Assembly (NCBI RefSeq): GCF_003255815.1
Contig: NC_037670.1
Coordinates: 26,686,672-26,750,671 of the forward strand
Length of the DNA stretch: 64,000 nt
Source of the DNA: Theropithecus gelada
Lineage: Eukaryota > Chordata > Mammalia > Primates > Cercopithecidae
Reading direction: 5' to 3'
Shown here: positions 33,259 through 43,520 of the stretch, piece by piece
Layout of the letters: each line of letters begins with the position of its first letter
How positions within the stretch are numbered: position 1 is the first letter of the stretch
Made by a program: the position numbers and the translations under genes
Notes under the pieces: model-generated
The model's database searches: none
What the model was told of the DNA's origin: nothing
What the model saw: only the letters and a program-made list of their open reading frames with translations

Positions 33259-33348
33259 CAAGATTTATTTTTTGAAATATCAAATTTCAAAAGTTTGAAA
33301 AAAACTGTGAAAAGTCTTTAGTCCCTTACAGTCTTTATATCTAAATAT

Positions 33349-33379
33349 AAAATTATTATTATTATTATTATTATTATTA
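33349..33379 (+). repeat. (ATT)n microsatellite
   Basis: Ten ATT units serving as the tail of the next Alu. Confidence 0.93.
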
Positions 33380-33656
33380 GACGGAGTCTCATTCTGTCGC
33401 CCAGGCTGGAGTGCAGTGGCGTCATCTCCACTCACTGCAAACTCCCCCTCCTAGATTCAAGCAATTCTTCTGCCTCAGCCTCCCGAGTAGCTGGGACTAC
33501 AGGCACCCGCCACCACGCCCGGCAAATGTTTGTATTTTTAGTAGAGATGGGGTTTCCCATGTTGGCCAGGTTGGTCTCGAACCCCTGACCTCAGGTGATC
33601 TGCCCACCTCAGCCTCCCAAAGTGCTGGGATTACAGGCATAAGCCACTGTGCCCAG
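33380..33656 (-). repeat. Alu
   Basis: AGACGGAGTCTCATTCTGTC to CACTGTGCCCAGC. Confidence 0.92.
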
Positions 33657-33689
33657 CTAAATATAACTTTTAAAGTTAAGTCTGTGTGT

Positions 33690-34170
33690 TAGTAACTTAT
33701 TGCTACATAACGAGTTACTTCAAATTTCGGTGACTTAAAACATTTATTTTCTCAGTTTCTGTAGATCAGAAATGAGAGTAGCTTAGCTGAGTAGTTCCGT
33801 CTCGGGGCCTCTCGTGAGCCATCTTGCTGTCAGCTGGGGCTGCAGTCATCTGGGGGCAGAAAGCTCGTGGCTCGAGGCCTCAGCTCTTAGCCAAGAGGGC
33901 TTCTCCTTGGGTGGCCTCAAGACACTGCAGCTGACTTCCTCCAGAGTGAGTGACCCAAGAGAGGGAGAAAGAAGAAAGCCAAACTGTGTTTTATGACCTA
34001 GTTACTTCTACCATTCCTTCCGCATGTCTGCTGGTCACACAGAGCAAGTCTGATCCAGTGTGGGAAGGGCCTACACAGGGTCTGAAGAACAGAAGGCAGG
34101 GATCATGGGACGGTCTTGGAGGCCGGCCACCACAAGCTGGACAGTCATCTGACTCCCTAGACTGGCAGTC
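33690..34170. repeat. Old interspersed element, family uncertain
   Basis: TTATTGCTACATAACGAGTTAC, GGTGACTTAAAACATTTATT and AGAGTGAGTGACCCAAGAGA form a known dispersed pattern. The piece at 53225-53600 belongs to the same type. Confidence 0.55.
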
Positions 34171-34215
34171 AAAAAATCACTTACATTGCCCAGTAGGTAA
34201 TACAGTAAAGATTAG

Positions 34216-34530
34216 GGAGGCGGAGCACGGTGGCTCACACCTGTAACCCCAGCACCTTATGAGGTTAAGGCGGGAGGATGACTTGCGGCCAGGAGTCTGA
34301 GACCATCCTGCACATCGTCGTGAGACCGCATCTTCACAAAAAATTTTAAAAATTAGCCATCTCCACAAAACATTTAAAAAATTAGCCAGATGTGCACCTG
34401 TAGTCCTACCTACTTAGGAGGCTGGGGCAGGAGAATCCCTTGAGCCCAGGAGCTTGAGGCTGCTAGTGACCTATCATCACACTACCACATTCTATCCTGG
34501 GTGACAGAGTGACCCTCTGATCCTAAAAAA
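34216..34530 (+). repeat. Alu, diverged
   Basis: GAGGCGGAGCACGGTGGCTC; contains a duplicated AAAATTTTAAAAATTAGCCA linker (34340-34387). Confidence 0.88.
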
Positions 34531-34550
34531 TTTTTTTAAAAATTAATATT

Positions 34551-34897
34551 GCCAAGCACAGTGGCTCCTGTCCGTCATCACAACACTTTGGGAGGCTGAG
34601 GCAGACAGACAGCTTGAGCCCAGGAGTTCCAGACCAGCCTGGGAAACATGGTAAAACTCCATCTCTTTAAAAAAGACAAAAAATTAGCCAGGTGCAGTGG
34701 TGCACGCCTATAGTCCCAGCTACTTGGGAGGCTGAGGTGGGAGGATCACTTGAGCCTGGCAGGTGGAGGTTGCAGTAAGCCAAGATCATGTCATACCACT
34801 GCACTCCAGCCTGGGCTATGAGAGTTAGACCCTGTCTCCAGAAAAATAAAAACAAAAACAAAAAGACAAGAAAGAAAAGAAGGAAAGAAAGAAAAGA
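34551..34897 (+). repeat. Alu
   Basis: GCCAAGCACAGTGGCTCCTG, with a long A/G-rich tail to 34897. Confidence 0.9.
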
Positions 34898-35676
34898 ATA
34901 GTGCATGGATCATGTGAACATATTTCATATGTATGTACAGATACAAATGTGTATTGAAAAAGTGTGTGTTTCCAAAGCAAAAATTCAGCTTTGGAAAAGT
35001 GAGTTTAGGAATTGTTTACAAGTAGCTACTAGCCAGTGTTATTAATACAAATTTAATTCTAAAAAAAGTTATAGCTACTAGAATAATATTTACATGTACT
35101 TGAGGAATGGCTCGAGTGTTGTTTTTGAAATAAAACTGTGCTGTTCAACAAGGTCTTCCCATAGCGAGCACTTACTGTTAATGTTACCAGCCTGAACGAG
35201 ATGTTGGCATCAACATACACTTCCAAAGACTTAGTACAGAAAATTGTTAAGTACCTCGCTAATGTTTTTCATGCTGATCGTACTGCAAAATACATCATTT
35301 TCCAATGATATTTCATGTTGGGTGAAATTAAATGTTAAAATGTTAGTTTCACATGTTTCTTTTTTACTGTAATGTGCGACTACAGAATTTGAAATGACAT
35401 GATTGCATTTGTAGCTGAAATTCTGTTTCTTTTGGTTAGTGATGATTTGAAATGGAAAAGTTTGCCTGGACTCAGAATTCATTGACAATATCACAAGACA
35501 ATGTCAATTTGTGAATGAAAAGAAAAGCTATTAGATTTCAGGACTAGACGATTGCTTTGAACTATGAATTAAATAGATTAAGTTATCTGAAATCTAGTTA
35601 ATGGCAAGAACAGAAAATGTTTAAATAGGGATAAACAGTCTCCTGTTTGTTCCCACCTACTTGAGCAAACACATTT
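34898..35676. other. Unassigned AT-rich sequence
   Basis: An 87-codon minus-strand frame (35231-35494) has no recognisable relatives. No repeat is called. Confidence 0.4.
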
Positions 35677-35974
35677 TCTTTTTTTTTTTTTTTTTGAGGA
35701 GGAGTCTTGCCCTGTTGCCCAGGCTGGAGTGCAGTGGTGCAATCTCGGCTCACTGCAAGCTCCTCCTCCTGGGTTCACGCCATTCTCCTCCCTCAGCCTC
35801 CCGAGTAGCTGGGACCACAGACGCGCACCACCACACCCAGCTAATTTTTTGTATTTTTAGTAGAGACGGGGTTTCACTGTGTTACAGGGTGGTCTTGATC
35901 TCCTGACCTCGTGATCTACCTGCCTCGGCCTCCCAAAGTGCTGGGATTACAGGCGTAAGCCAACGCACCCGGCC
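35677..35974 (-). repeat. Alu with target duplication
   Basis: GCAAACACATTTTCT before, GCAAACCCATTTTCT after. Confidence 0.94.
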
Positions 35975-36065
35975 TGCAAACCCATTTTCTAATCAATGGT
36001 AACTCTAAAAAAAAATGGAAGCGATCATCTTTAAAAAGTTATCTTGATCAGCAATTGCATCTAGA

Positions 36066-37336
36066 GAGTCCTCATTATTCATTAACTCTATTTTGTGAAT
36101 TCAACTACTCACTAAAATTTACTTGTAACTCCAAAATCAGTTCTCCTGGCACTTTTGCAGCTGTTTGTAGATATGCACAGAGTGGCAAAAATTTTTATCA
36201 CCTAACATGCATGTTCGCAAATGAGGTCAAACAAGGTGACACCCTGCCTTCTTCTTTTGCACTCATATTGTAAATCAGTGTCCTTTTTGTGGTCTTAGTG
36301 CCACATTTTTCACATTTTTGTGCCTTTTGGTGGTGATTTTTTTTTTTTTTTTTTTTCTGAGAGAATCTTGCTCTGTTACCCAGGCTGGAATGCAGTGGCG
36401 CAATCTCAGCTCACTGCAACCACTGCACTCTGGGGTTCAAGCAATTCTCCTGCCTCAGCTTCCCTAGTAGCTGGGATTACAGGTGTGCACCACTACGCCC
36501 AGCTAATTTTTGTATTTTTAGTAGAGATGGGGTTTCACTATGTTGGCCAGGCTGGTCTCGAACTCCTGACCTCAAGTGATCCACCCACCTTGGCTTCCCA
36601 AAGTGTTGAGATTATAGGTGTGAGCCACTGCACCTGTTCAAAATGGCTCCATACAGAGTGCTGAAGTGCTGTCCAGCATTCCTTGGCACAGGAAGGCTGG
36701 GATGGGCCTTCAGTAGTCTTCATGTCAGGTATGAGTTGTAGTGCTGTTGGCTGTGAGTTCAGCGTGAATGAGTTAACAATACAGTCCATCCAGAAAAAGG
36801 AAGAGGAAGACTGCCAATCTATGATGACGCTATGGAGAAGTGGCTACATTTGTGGATTCCTGAGATGACGACCCATTTAACCAACCATAGCAGACAGCAC
36901 TGTGAAGCTGAAAGCCCAAGAAACTTCCAGTCACGCAATACAGGATCAGAACATTGTTAAACCCTTCTCAGCCATTGCTGGTCAGCAACGTGTTTCAGAA
37001 GGTGACATGGAGTGAAAAGCATCAAGTTGCAGGTGAGGCATGTTCTGCAGATCAGGAGACTGGAAGAATTTTTAAAATACCTGCCGAGTGTTATACAGGA
37101 AAAGCATCCTGTGGAAGAACAGGTTTTCAATGCTAATGAAACTGGTTTGTTATGCAAGGAAGTTGGCAAATGAACCTATACCACAAGTGGCATTCCAGTT
37201 TACAAAAATGTGGCCAGAGGCTCATAGGAACTTAACCCTGTATTTCCACTAGGAGCAATAATTTAGTATTAACAGATTCAGTGTTTGCAGTGACTTTATA
37301 GAACATAACTGTGGTGAATAATGAGAATCAACTATT
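36066..37336 (+). mobile_element. Tigger-type (TcMar) DNA transposon remnant
   Basis: The ends form degenerate terminal inverted repeats: GAGTCCTCATTATTCATTAA at left, and ATAATGAGAATCAACT at right, whose complement is AGTTGATTCTCATTAT. Between them is remnant transposase code: a helix-turn-helix piece GMSCSAVGCEFSVNELTIQS (from about 36727) and, at 37118-37160, a stretch corresponding to the VFNANETGL segment around a DDE aspartate (here Asn). Stops and frameshifts are frequent, so it is dead. An Alu (36338-36639) splits the 5' part. Confidence 0.85.
36338..36639 (-). repeat. Alu inside the Tigger element
   Basis: T run, then CTGAGAGAATCTTGCTCTG; ends CACTGCACCTGTTC. Confidence 0.93.
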
Positions 37337-37455
37337 TCAGGCATAAAGCCTGATATTTAAAATATTAAATCTTATAAAGCCTGATATTATAAATTAAAAA
37401 AATTTTTTAAAAATCAACTTCTTCAAAATAATTAAAGACTTAGAAGTTTTGTATA

Positions 37456-37741
37456 GGCCAGGTGTGGTAGCTCATGCTTGTAATACCAACACTTTGGGAA
37501 GTTGAAGTAGGAGGATTACTTGAACCCAGGAGTTTGAGACCAGCCTGGGCAATAGAGACTCTGACTCCAAAAAGATAAAATAAAATTATATGGGTGTGGT
37601 GGCGCACACCTGTAGTCCTAGCTACTTGAGAGGCTGAGGTGGGAGGATCCCTTGAGCCCTAGAGTTTGAGGTTGCAATGAGCTAGGATCATGCCACTGTA
37701 CTCCAGCCTGGGTGACAGAGTGGGACCCTTGGTTTAAAAAA
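37456..37741 (+). repeat. Alu
   Basis: GGCCAGGTGTGGTAGCTCAT; AAGTTTTGTATA / AAGTTTTATATA flank it. Confidence 0.92.
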
Positions 37742-37808
37742 GTTTTATATATAAATTCAATATCAATATATTTTCCTGTATGTGTGTTGGTGTGTTTCAT
37801 AACTATAT

Positions 37809-38090
37809 GTCAGGTGTGGTGGCTTACACTTGTAATCCTAGCACTTTGGGAGCCAAGGCAGGTGGATTGCTTGAGTCTAGGAGTTTGAGACCAGCCTGGG
37901 TAATATGGTGAAACCCTGTCTCTACCAAAAGGATACAAAAATTAGCCAAGTGTGGTAGTGCATGCCTGTGGTCCCAGCTACTTGGGAGGCTGAGGCAGGA
38001 GGACAGCTTGAGCCCAGGAGCGGGAGGTTGCTGAGGTCATTTCACTGCACTCTAGACTGGGTGACAGAGAGAGAGCCTGTCTGAAAAAAC
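37809..38090 (+). repeat. Alu
   Basis: TGTCAGGTGTGGTGGCTTAC. Confidence 0.9.
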
Positions 38091-38119
38091 TAACAAAACT
38101 ATATAATATAAAGAATATA

Positions 38120-38393
38120 GGCTGGGCATGGTGGCTCATGCCTGTAATCCCAGCACTTTGGAAGGCTGAGGTGAGAGGATCGCTTGAGCCCAGGAGTTCC
38201 AGACCAGCCTGGGTAACGTATAAGACCTTGTCTCTACTAAAAATAAAAAATTAGCCAGGTGTGGTGGTGTGCACCTGTGGTTCCAGGTACTTGGGTGGCT
38301 GAAGCTGCAGTGAGCCGTGATCATGCCGCTGTATTCCAGCCTGGGCAACAGAATGAGAACTTGTCTCATTGAAAAAAGAAAAAGAAAAAGAAA
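38120..38393 (+). repeat. Alu
   Basis: GGCTGGGCATGGTGGCTCAT; AAAAAG-type tail, shortened right arm. Confidence 0.92.
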
Positions 38394-38692
38394 ATATATT
38401 ATTAGTAACCTTTTCCATCAAGGTCCAAGGTAAACGACCTCAGTGCCTTCAATTTGCTTCCGTGTGTTATATAAATATTAACATATTTGTGTGTGCTAAG
38501 AGATGAGAATAATTGGGAAGTATGACATTACAGACTTATTTATAACTTATTTATACATCTCAAGTAGCCCCGTGACCATCCTTAATAGAACGATTAAATA
38601 CTCACATGATGAGATGCTATGCAGCCATTAAAAAGAATGAGGCAGCTCTAAATATTGTAAAAGGCTTCAAAATGTATTAAGTGAGGAAAGAA

Positions 38693-38959
38693 GGTGGGGC
38701 ACGGTGGCTCATGCCTCTAATCCTAGGACTTTGGGAGCCTGAGGTGGGAGGATTGCTTAAGGCCAGAAGTTTAAGACTAGCCTTGGCAACATAGACCCCA
38801 TCTCTACAAACAATTTTTAAAAATTAGCTGAGTGTGGTAGTGCGTATCTGTGGTCCCAGCTACTCCCGGGGCTGAGTCAGGAGGGTCGCTTGAGCCAAGG
38901 AGTTTGAGGCTGCTATAAGCCATGATTGCACCACTGCACTCAGTCGGGGCAACAAAGCA
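38693..38959 (+). repeat. Alu ending in a purine tract
   Basis: GGTGGGGCACGGTGGCTCAT; its tail has become the GGA-rich tract. Confidence 0.9.
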
Positions 38960-39153
38960 AGAGAAGGAGGAGGAGGGGGAGGGGGAGGGGGAGGGGGGAG
39001 GAGGGGGAGGAGCAGGAGGCCGTGGTGGAGGAGGAGGAGAAGGAAGGGAGGAGGAAGGGGAGGAGGAAGGGGGGGAGGAAGGGGGGAGGAGGAGAAGGAG
39101 GAGAAGGGGATGGGGAGAAGGAGGAGAGGGAGGAGAGGGAGGGAAGGAGAAGA
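38960..39153 (+). repeat. (GGA)n/(GGGGA)n polypurine tract
   Basis: About 190 bases, almost entirely A and G. The Glu/Gly-rich open frames across it are low-complexity artefacts. Confidence 0.95.
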
Positions 39154-39156
39154 AGC

Positions 39157-39505
39157 AGGTGGGCGCAGTGGCTCACGTCTATGATCCCAGCACTTTGGGA
39201 GGCTGAGGTGGGTGGATCACTTGAGGTCAGGAGTTCCGGACCAGCCTGGCCAATGTGGTGAAACCATGTCTCTACTAAAAATGAAAAAAAAAAAAAAAAA
39301 AAAATAGCCAAGTGTGGTGCTGTGCATCTGTAATCCTAGCTGAGGGTAATCCTTGGAAGGCTGAGGCAGGAGAATCGCTTGAACCTGGGAGGCAGAGGTT
39401 GCAGTGAGCCGAGATCACGTCACTGCACTACAGCCTGGGCGACAGAGCAAGTCCCCGTCAAAAAAAACAAACAAAAATGAAAGAAAGAAAGAAGGAAAGA
39501 AAAGG
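39157..39505 (+). repeat. Alu
   Basis: CAGGTGGGCGCAGTGGCTCA; GAAAGAAAGAAGG tail. Confidence 0.92.
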
Positions 39506-39507
39506 GT

Positions 39508-39975
39508 ACTAGTGTATTTATTAGTTTTCTATTGTTGCCGTAGCAAATGGTCTCAAATTTAGGGGCTGAAGACACAAACTTATGACCTTCTGATTCTGGG
39601 GTAGGAAGTCTGACACAAGCCTCACCTGCCTGAGACCAAGGTGCCAGCAGGGCTGCCTGCCTTACCGGGGCCAAGGAGAGAATCAGTGCTTTTGCACCTG
39701 CATTTCTTGGCTTCCTCTATCTTCAGTACCAGCAACTCTAGGTCTTTCTAACCCCAAAGTCACATCTTCTGACTACAGCCTGGGAAGGTTCTCAGCTTTA
39801 AGGATTTGTGGGATTACATGGGGCCCACCTGGATAATCCGGGCTAATCTGCCACCTCAAGGTCTTTAACTTTAATCAGCTGCCAGTCCCTATTGCCGTGT
39901 CACATATTTACTGATCCCAGGCATTAGGACACGGACATCTTGGTGAGGAGGCTTTATTCCGGCTACCATGGTGTG
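39508..39975 (-). repeat. MLT1-type LTR
   Basis: TATTAGTTTTCTATTGTTGC, CCTGAGACCAAGGTGCCAGC and ACCTGGATAATCCGGGCTAA. Confidence 0.82.
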
Positions 39976-40170
39976 CTATTATTTGTATCAAAATATTTGC
40001 TTACTTACACTGTCTCTGGAAGGGGACATAGGAAGCTGGTAACAGCAGTTGCTTCTGGGGAGGACTGGGTAGCTGGGAGATATGGAGGCTGACTTCCCAC
40101 TGTATCCAGCCTTCGTTCATTTGGGTTTTTAATCAGTGTGCACCTATTTACTTGAAAAAGTAAAGAATTG

Positions 40171-40472
40171 GCCGGGCACAGTGACTCACACCTGTAATCC
40201 CAGCACTTTGGGAGGCTGAGGCGTGTGGATCACTTGAGGCTGGGAGTTTGAGATCAGCCTGGCCAACATGGCAAAGCCCCATCTCTACAAAAAGTTGGCC
40301 AGGTGTAGTGGCACATACCTGTAATCCCAGCTACTCAGGAGGCTGAGGCAGGAGAACTGCTTGAACCCCGGAGGTGGAGGTTGCAGTGAGCCAAGATTGT
40401 GTCATTGAACTCCAGCCTGGGTGACAGAGCAAGACTCTGTCTCAAAAAAAAAAAAAAAAGAAAGAAAGGAAA
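40171..40472 (+). repeat. Alu
   Basis: GGCCGGGCACAGTGACTCAC to an A/GAAA tail. Confidence 0.93.
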
Positions 40473-40597
40473 AGTGAAGAAAGTTTAAAGCTCTTAAGCT
40501 TCATGGTGGTGGTTCATTGATGTGGTGTTTTTGCTTTCTTGCTAGTAGTGGAAATTATCTGAGATACTGGCAGCAAATCTGTACAGGTCTGCAGCAG

Positions 40598-41130
40598 CCT
40601 CAACTCTTCCTTCCTCACAAGAAAAAATTAGACGGAGTGTCATAAGGCAGGAAAAGAGACTGAGGCAAGCTTTAGAGTGTAGCGGAAGTTGATGAAAAAG
40701 ATTTAGAACAGGAATGAAAGGAAGGAAAGTACACTTGGAAGAGGCCTAAGGGGGCACCTTGGAGGTCAAGTGCTCCGTTTGACCTTGGACCTAGGATTTT
40801 ACATGCTGGCCGGCTTCCGGCGTCTCGCATCCCTTTCCCTTCATTCTTCCCTTAGGGTGAGCCACCCGCATGCACAGTGACCTGCTTGAGCTTAGGAGGC
40901 GAGCATGTTTGCCGGAGTTACATGTGTTCACTGGAGCTGCCGCTTGGGAGGCGAGCATGTTTGCGGGAGTTGCGTGTGTTCACTGGAGCTGCCGCTTGGG
41001 AGGCGAGCATGTTTGCGGGAGTTGCGTGTGTTCACTGGAGCTGCCGGCGTGCTCACCTGAGTTGTTCTTCCCGTTTCTGGTGGAATGGCCCCCAGAAGGT
41101 TACCCTCTGCCGCCGTTTTGCCTCTGTGTG
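40598..41130 (-). repeat. ERV LTR, R-U5 half with a 52-base triplication
   Basis: Aligns by eye with 43521-43950: CATAAGGCAGGAAAAGAGAC, AGAACAGGAATGAAAGGAAGG and TCTGGTGGAATGGCCCCCAG are shared. Within it a 52-base unit containing AGGCGAGCATGTTTGCGGGA occurs three times (about 40891-41047). The half corresponding to U3 is not here but inverted, beyond the Alu. Confidence 0.82.
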
Positions 41131-41159
41131 TGTATGTGGTTTTGTTTGTCTGTCTGTTT

Positions 41160-41445
41160 CTTTTGAGTTAGAGTTTCACTGTTAGTTGCCCAGGCTACAG
41201 TGCAATGGTGCGATCTTGGCTCACTGCAACCTCTGCCTCCCAGGTTCAAGTGATTCTCCTGCCTCAACCTCCTCAGTAGCTGGGACTACAGGCGCGTGCC
41301 ACCATGCCCGGCTCATTTTTTCTTTTAGTAGAGCTGGGGTTTCACCATGTTGGCCAGGCTGGTCTCGAACTCCTGACCTCGTGATCCATCCACCTTGGTC
41401 TCTCAAAGTGCTGGGATTACAGGCATGAGCCACCGTGCCAGCCGC
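41160..41445 (-). repeat. Alu between the two LTR halves
   Basis: TTGAGTTAGAGTTTCACTGT to CCACCGTGCCAGCC. Confidence 0.92.
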
Positions 41446-41469
41446 CAGTGGAGTTTTTTTAGGTGCTTA

Positions 41470-41690
41470 GTACTGTATTCAAGATACCCAAGAATGTTAC
41501 AGTAGGTAGCTAGTGGGGGCATGAGCAGGGCAGGAGACAGCTCCCCCCAGCCACCAGAAATGTCAGGAGACCATCAAGTGGTGGCCCGGAGGTTGTCATA
41601 CTGCCGCTCTAAAATGATAATTGGCTGCAGCTGGCACCAGGGAGCGGCAGTTTCCCAATAGACAGTAACAACTGAAATTAGTAATCAGCA
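41470..41690 (+). repeat. Inverted U3 half of the same LTR type
   Basis: Its reverse complement, CTATTGGGAAACTGCCGCTC through TTTTAGAGCGGCAGTATGAC to CTCCTGCCCTGCTCATG, matches 44030-44195. It is therefore opposite in orientation to 40598-41130. Confidence 0.82.
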
Positions 41691-41718
41691 ATTGCTCTCC
41701 AGGCTGGGCAACAAGAGC

Positions 41719-41767
<49 letters not shown>

Positions 41768-41847
41768 CTGCCAACACACACACACACACACACACACTCT
41801 GTACTGCCAACACACACACACACACACACACACACACTGTACTGCCA
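41691..41847 (+). repeat. Compound (CA)n minisatellite on an Alu 3' stub
   Basis: CTCCAGGCTGGGCAACAAGAG, an Alu 3' remnant, leads into three (CA)n blocks. Each block is followed by CTCTGTACTGCCAA (CTGTACTGCCAA in the last). Confidence 0.93.
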
Positions 41848-41964
41848 ACCACCATGACAGTCACTAGATGGCGCCCTTTCACTCTTTCTGGTGCCGCTGG
41901 TCACAGGGCTTTCTCCTTGCCTGTGCCATTCACGTTGAACCCAGCAAGTATGGGTGACAGGCAG

Positions 41965-42066
41965 GCTTCACTGATTTCTGCACACATGTGAAGCCTGTTT
42001 CCTCTTCTGTAAAATGGAGGTTATAATAGTACCAGCTCATTATGAGTTGTATTAAAACTAAATGAG
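41965..42066 (+). repeat. MIR fragment
   Basis: GTTTCCTCTTCTGTAAAATGGAGG; it resumes after the young Alu. Confidence 0.7.
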
Positions 42067-42370
42067 GGCCGGGCGCGGTGGCTCAAGCCTGTAATCCCAG
42101 CACTTTGGGAGGCCGAGATGGGTGGATCACGAGGTCAGGAGATCGAGACCATCCTGGCTAACACGGTGAAACCCCGTCTCTACTAAGAAATACAAAAAAT
42201 AGCCGGGCGAGGTGGCGGGCGCCTGTAGTCCCAGCTACTCGGGAGGCTGAGGCCGGAGAATGGCGTGAACCCGGGAGGCGGAGCTTGCAGTGAGCTGAGA
42301 TCCGGCCACTGCACTCCAGCCTGGGCTACAGAGCGAGACTCCGTCTCAAAAAAAAAAAAAAAAAAAAAAA
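42067..42370 (+). repeat. Young Alu, Old World monkey AluYR-like
   Basis: Nearly consensus. GGCTCAAGCCTG at the head and GAGATCCGGCCACTGC in the right arm are the diagnostic differences. A 23-base pure A tail and the target duplication AAACTAAATGAG indicate recent insertion. Confidence 0.93.
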
Positions 42371-42798
42371 CTAAATGAGAGTGTAGGTAAACATCGCTAA
42401 AAATAGCATACCTCATAAGTAACCATTGACTAATGTTCACTATGGACATTAATGTCTACCTTCCTGGTTAGAAATTTTTCCCAGGCCTCTCTTCTTCCTA
42501 GTAAAGGGCAACTCAATCCAACCTTAGGGCACCCTTTCCTAACGCTATCTTAATTCTGTCCCAACCTATCAGTCCTTAGATGCCACAAACATTTGTTTCG
42601 GGTAAGAAAGAACTGTATTTTGTCTATTTAGCTTTGTAGGCAATATTTAAATTCCAGATCTACATTCTGATTTTCCCAAATGGGGCCAGCTCCAAAAAAA
42701 CCATTGTACCACATGAAGTGAAGTTACATGATAAATCTATGGCTCTTGTGAACAGATCTCAAAGTGATTGCCTTAGGGTTATGATGGAATTTGTAAAC
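42371..42798. other. Unassigned sequence
   Basis: No repeat or gene recognised past the MIR remnant. Confidence 0.4.
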
Positions 42799-43088
42799 TT
42801 TTTTTTTTCTTGAGACGGAGTTTCGCTCTTGTTGCCCAGGCTGGAGTGCCATGGCACAATCTCAACTCACTGCAACCTCTGCCTCGTGGGTTCAGACCAT
42901 TCTCCTGCTTCAGCCTCCTGAGTAGCTGGGATTACAGGTGCCCACCACCACGCCCAGCTAATGTTTTTTATTTTTAGGAGATTTGGGGTTTCACCATGTT
43001 GGCCAGGTTGGATCCTGACCTCAAGTGATCCACCTGCCTCGGCCTCCCAAAGTGCGGGAATTACAGGCGTGAGCCACTGCACCCAGCC
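42799..43088 (-). repeat. Alu
   Basis: CTTGAGACGGAGTTTCGCTC to CACTGCACCCAGCC; AGTAAAC-type flanks. Confidence 0.93.
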
Positions 43089-43203
43089 AGTAAACCCATT
43101 TTTGATGGAACACAGGCTAGCACCACATTAGAAATGCTACCCCATTCTGTCCTATGGGGCATTTGTCATTTTGGGGCTTTGGTCCTCACTGATCCTTATT
43201 CAA

Positions 43204-43520
43204 ATATATATCTCTTTCCTTCCTTTCTTCCTTCCTTCCTTCCCTTTCCTTCTTCCCTTCACCTTCCTTCCTTCCCTTTCCTTCTTCCCTTCACCTTCCT
43301 TCCTTCCCTACTTCCCTTCTCCTTCCTTCCTTCCTTCCCTTCTTCCGTTCATCTTCCTTCCTTCCCTGCTTCCCTTCTCCTTCCTTCCTTCCTTCCTTCC
43401 TTCCTTCCTTCCTTCCTTCCTTCCTTCCTTCCTTCCTTCTTCCTCCCTCCCTCCCTCCCTCCCTCCCTTTCTTCCCTTTTTCCCTCTCTCCCTCCCTCCG
43501 TCCCTCCCTCTCTTCCTCCC
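43204..43520 (+). repeat. (CCTT)n polypyrimidine tract with a higher-order repeat
   Basis: About 315 bases of C and T. In 43240-43380 a longer unit of the type TTCCCTTCACCTTCCTTCC recurs before pure CCTT. It ends exactly at the LTR boundary. Confidence 0.95.

Larger units (their letters stand above)
38395..40165 (+). repeat. L1M 3' end, split by three later insertions
   Basis: TGCTATGCAGCCATTAAAAA and AAAATGTATTAAGTGAGGAA (38610-38692) are continued at 39976-40140 by GGAAGGGGACATAGGAAGCT and GTGCACCTATTTACTTGAAA. Two Alus with a purine tract and an MLT1 LTR lie between. Confidence 0.7.

Noticed and set aside
38922..39311. Glu/Gly-rich frame of over 100 codons
   Set aside because: Translation of the purine tract at the end of an Alu.
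40891..41047. CRISPR-like regularly spaced repeat
   Set aside because: The units are contiguous without unique spacers and lie in a retroviral LTR of a primate genome.
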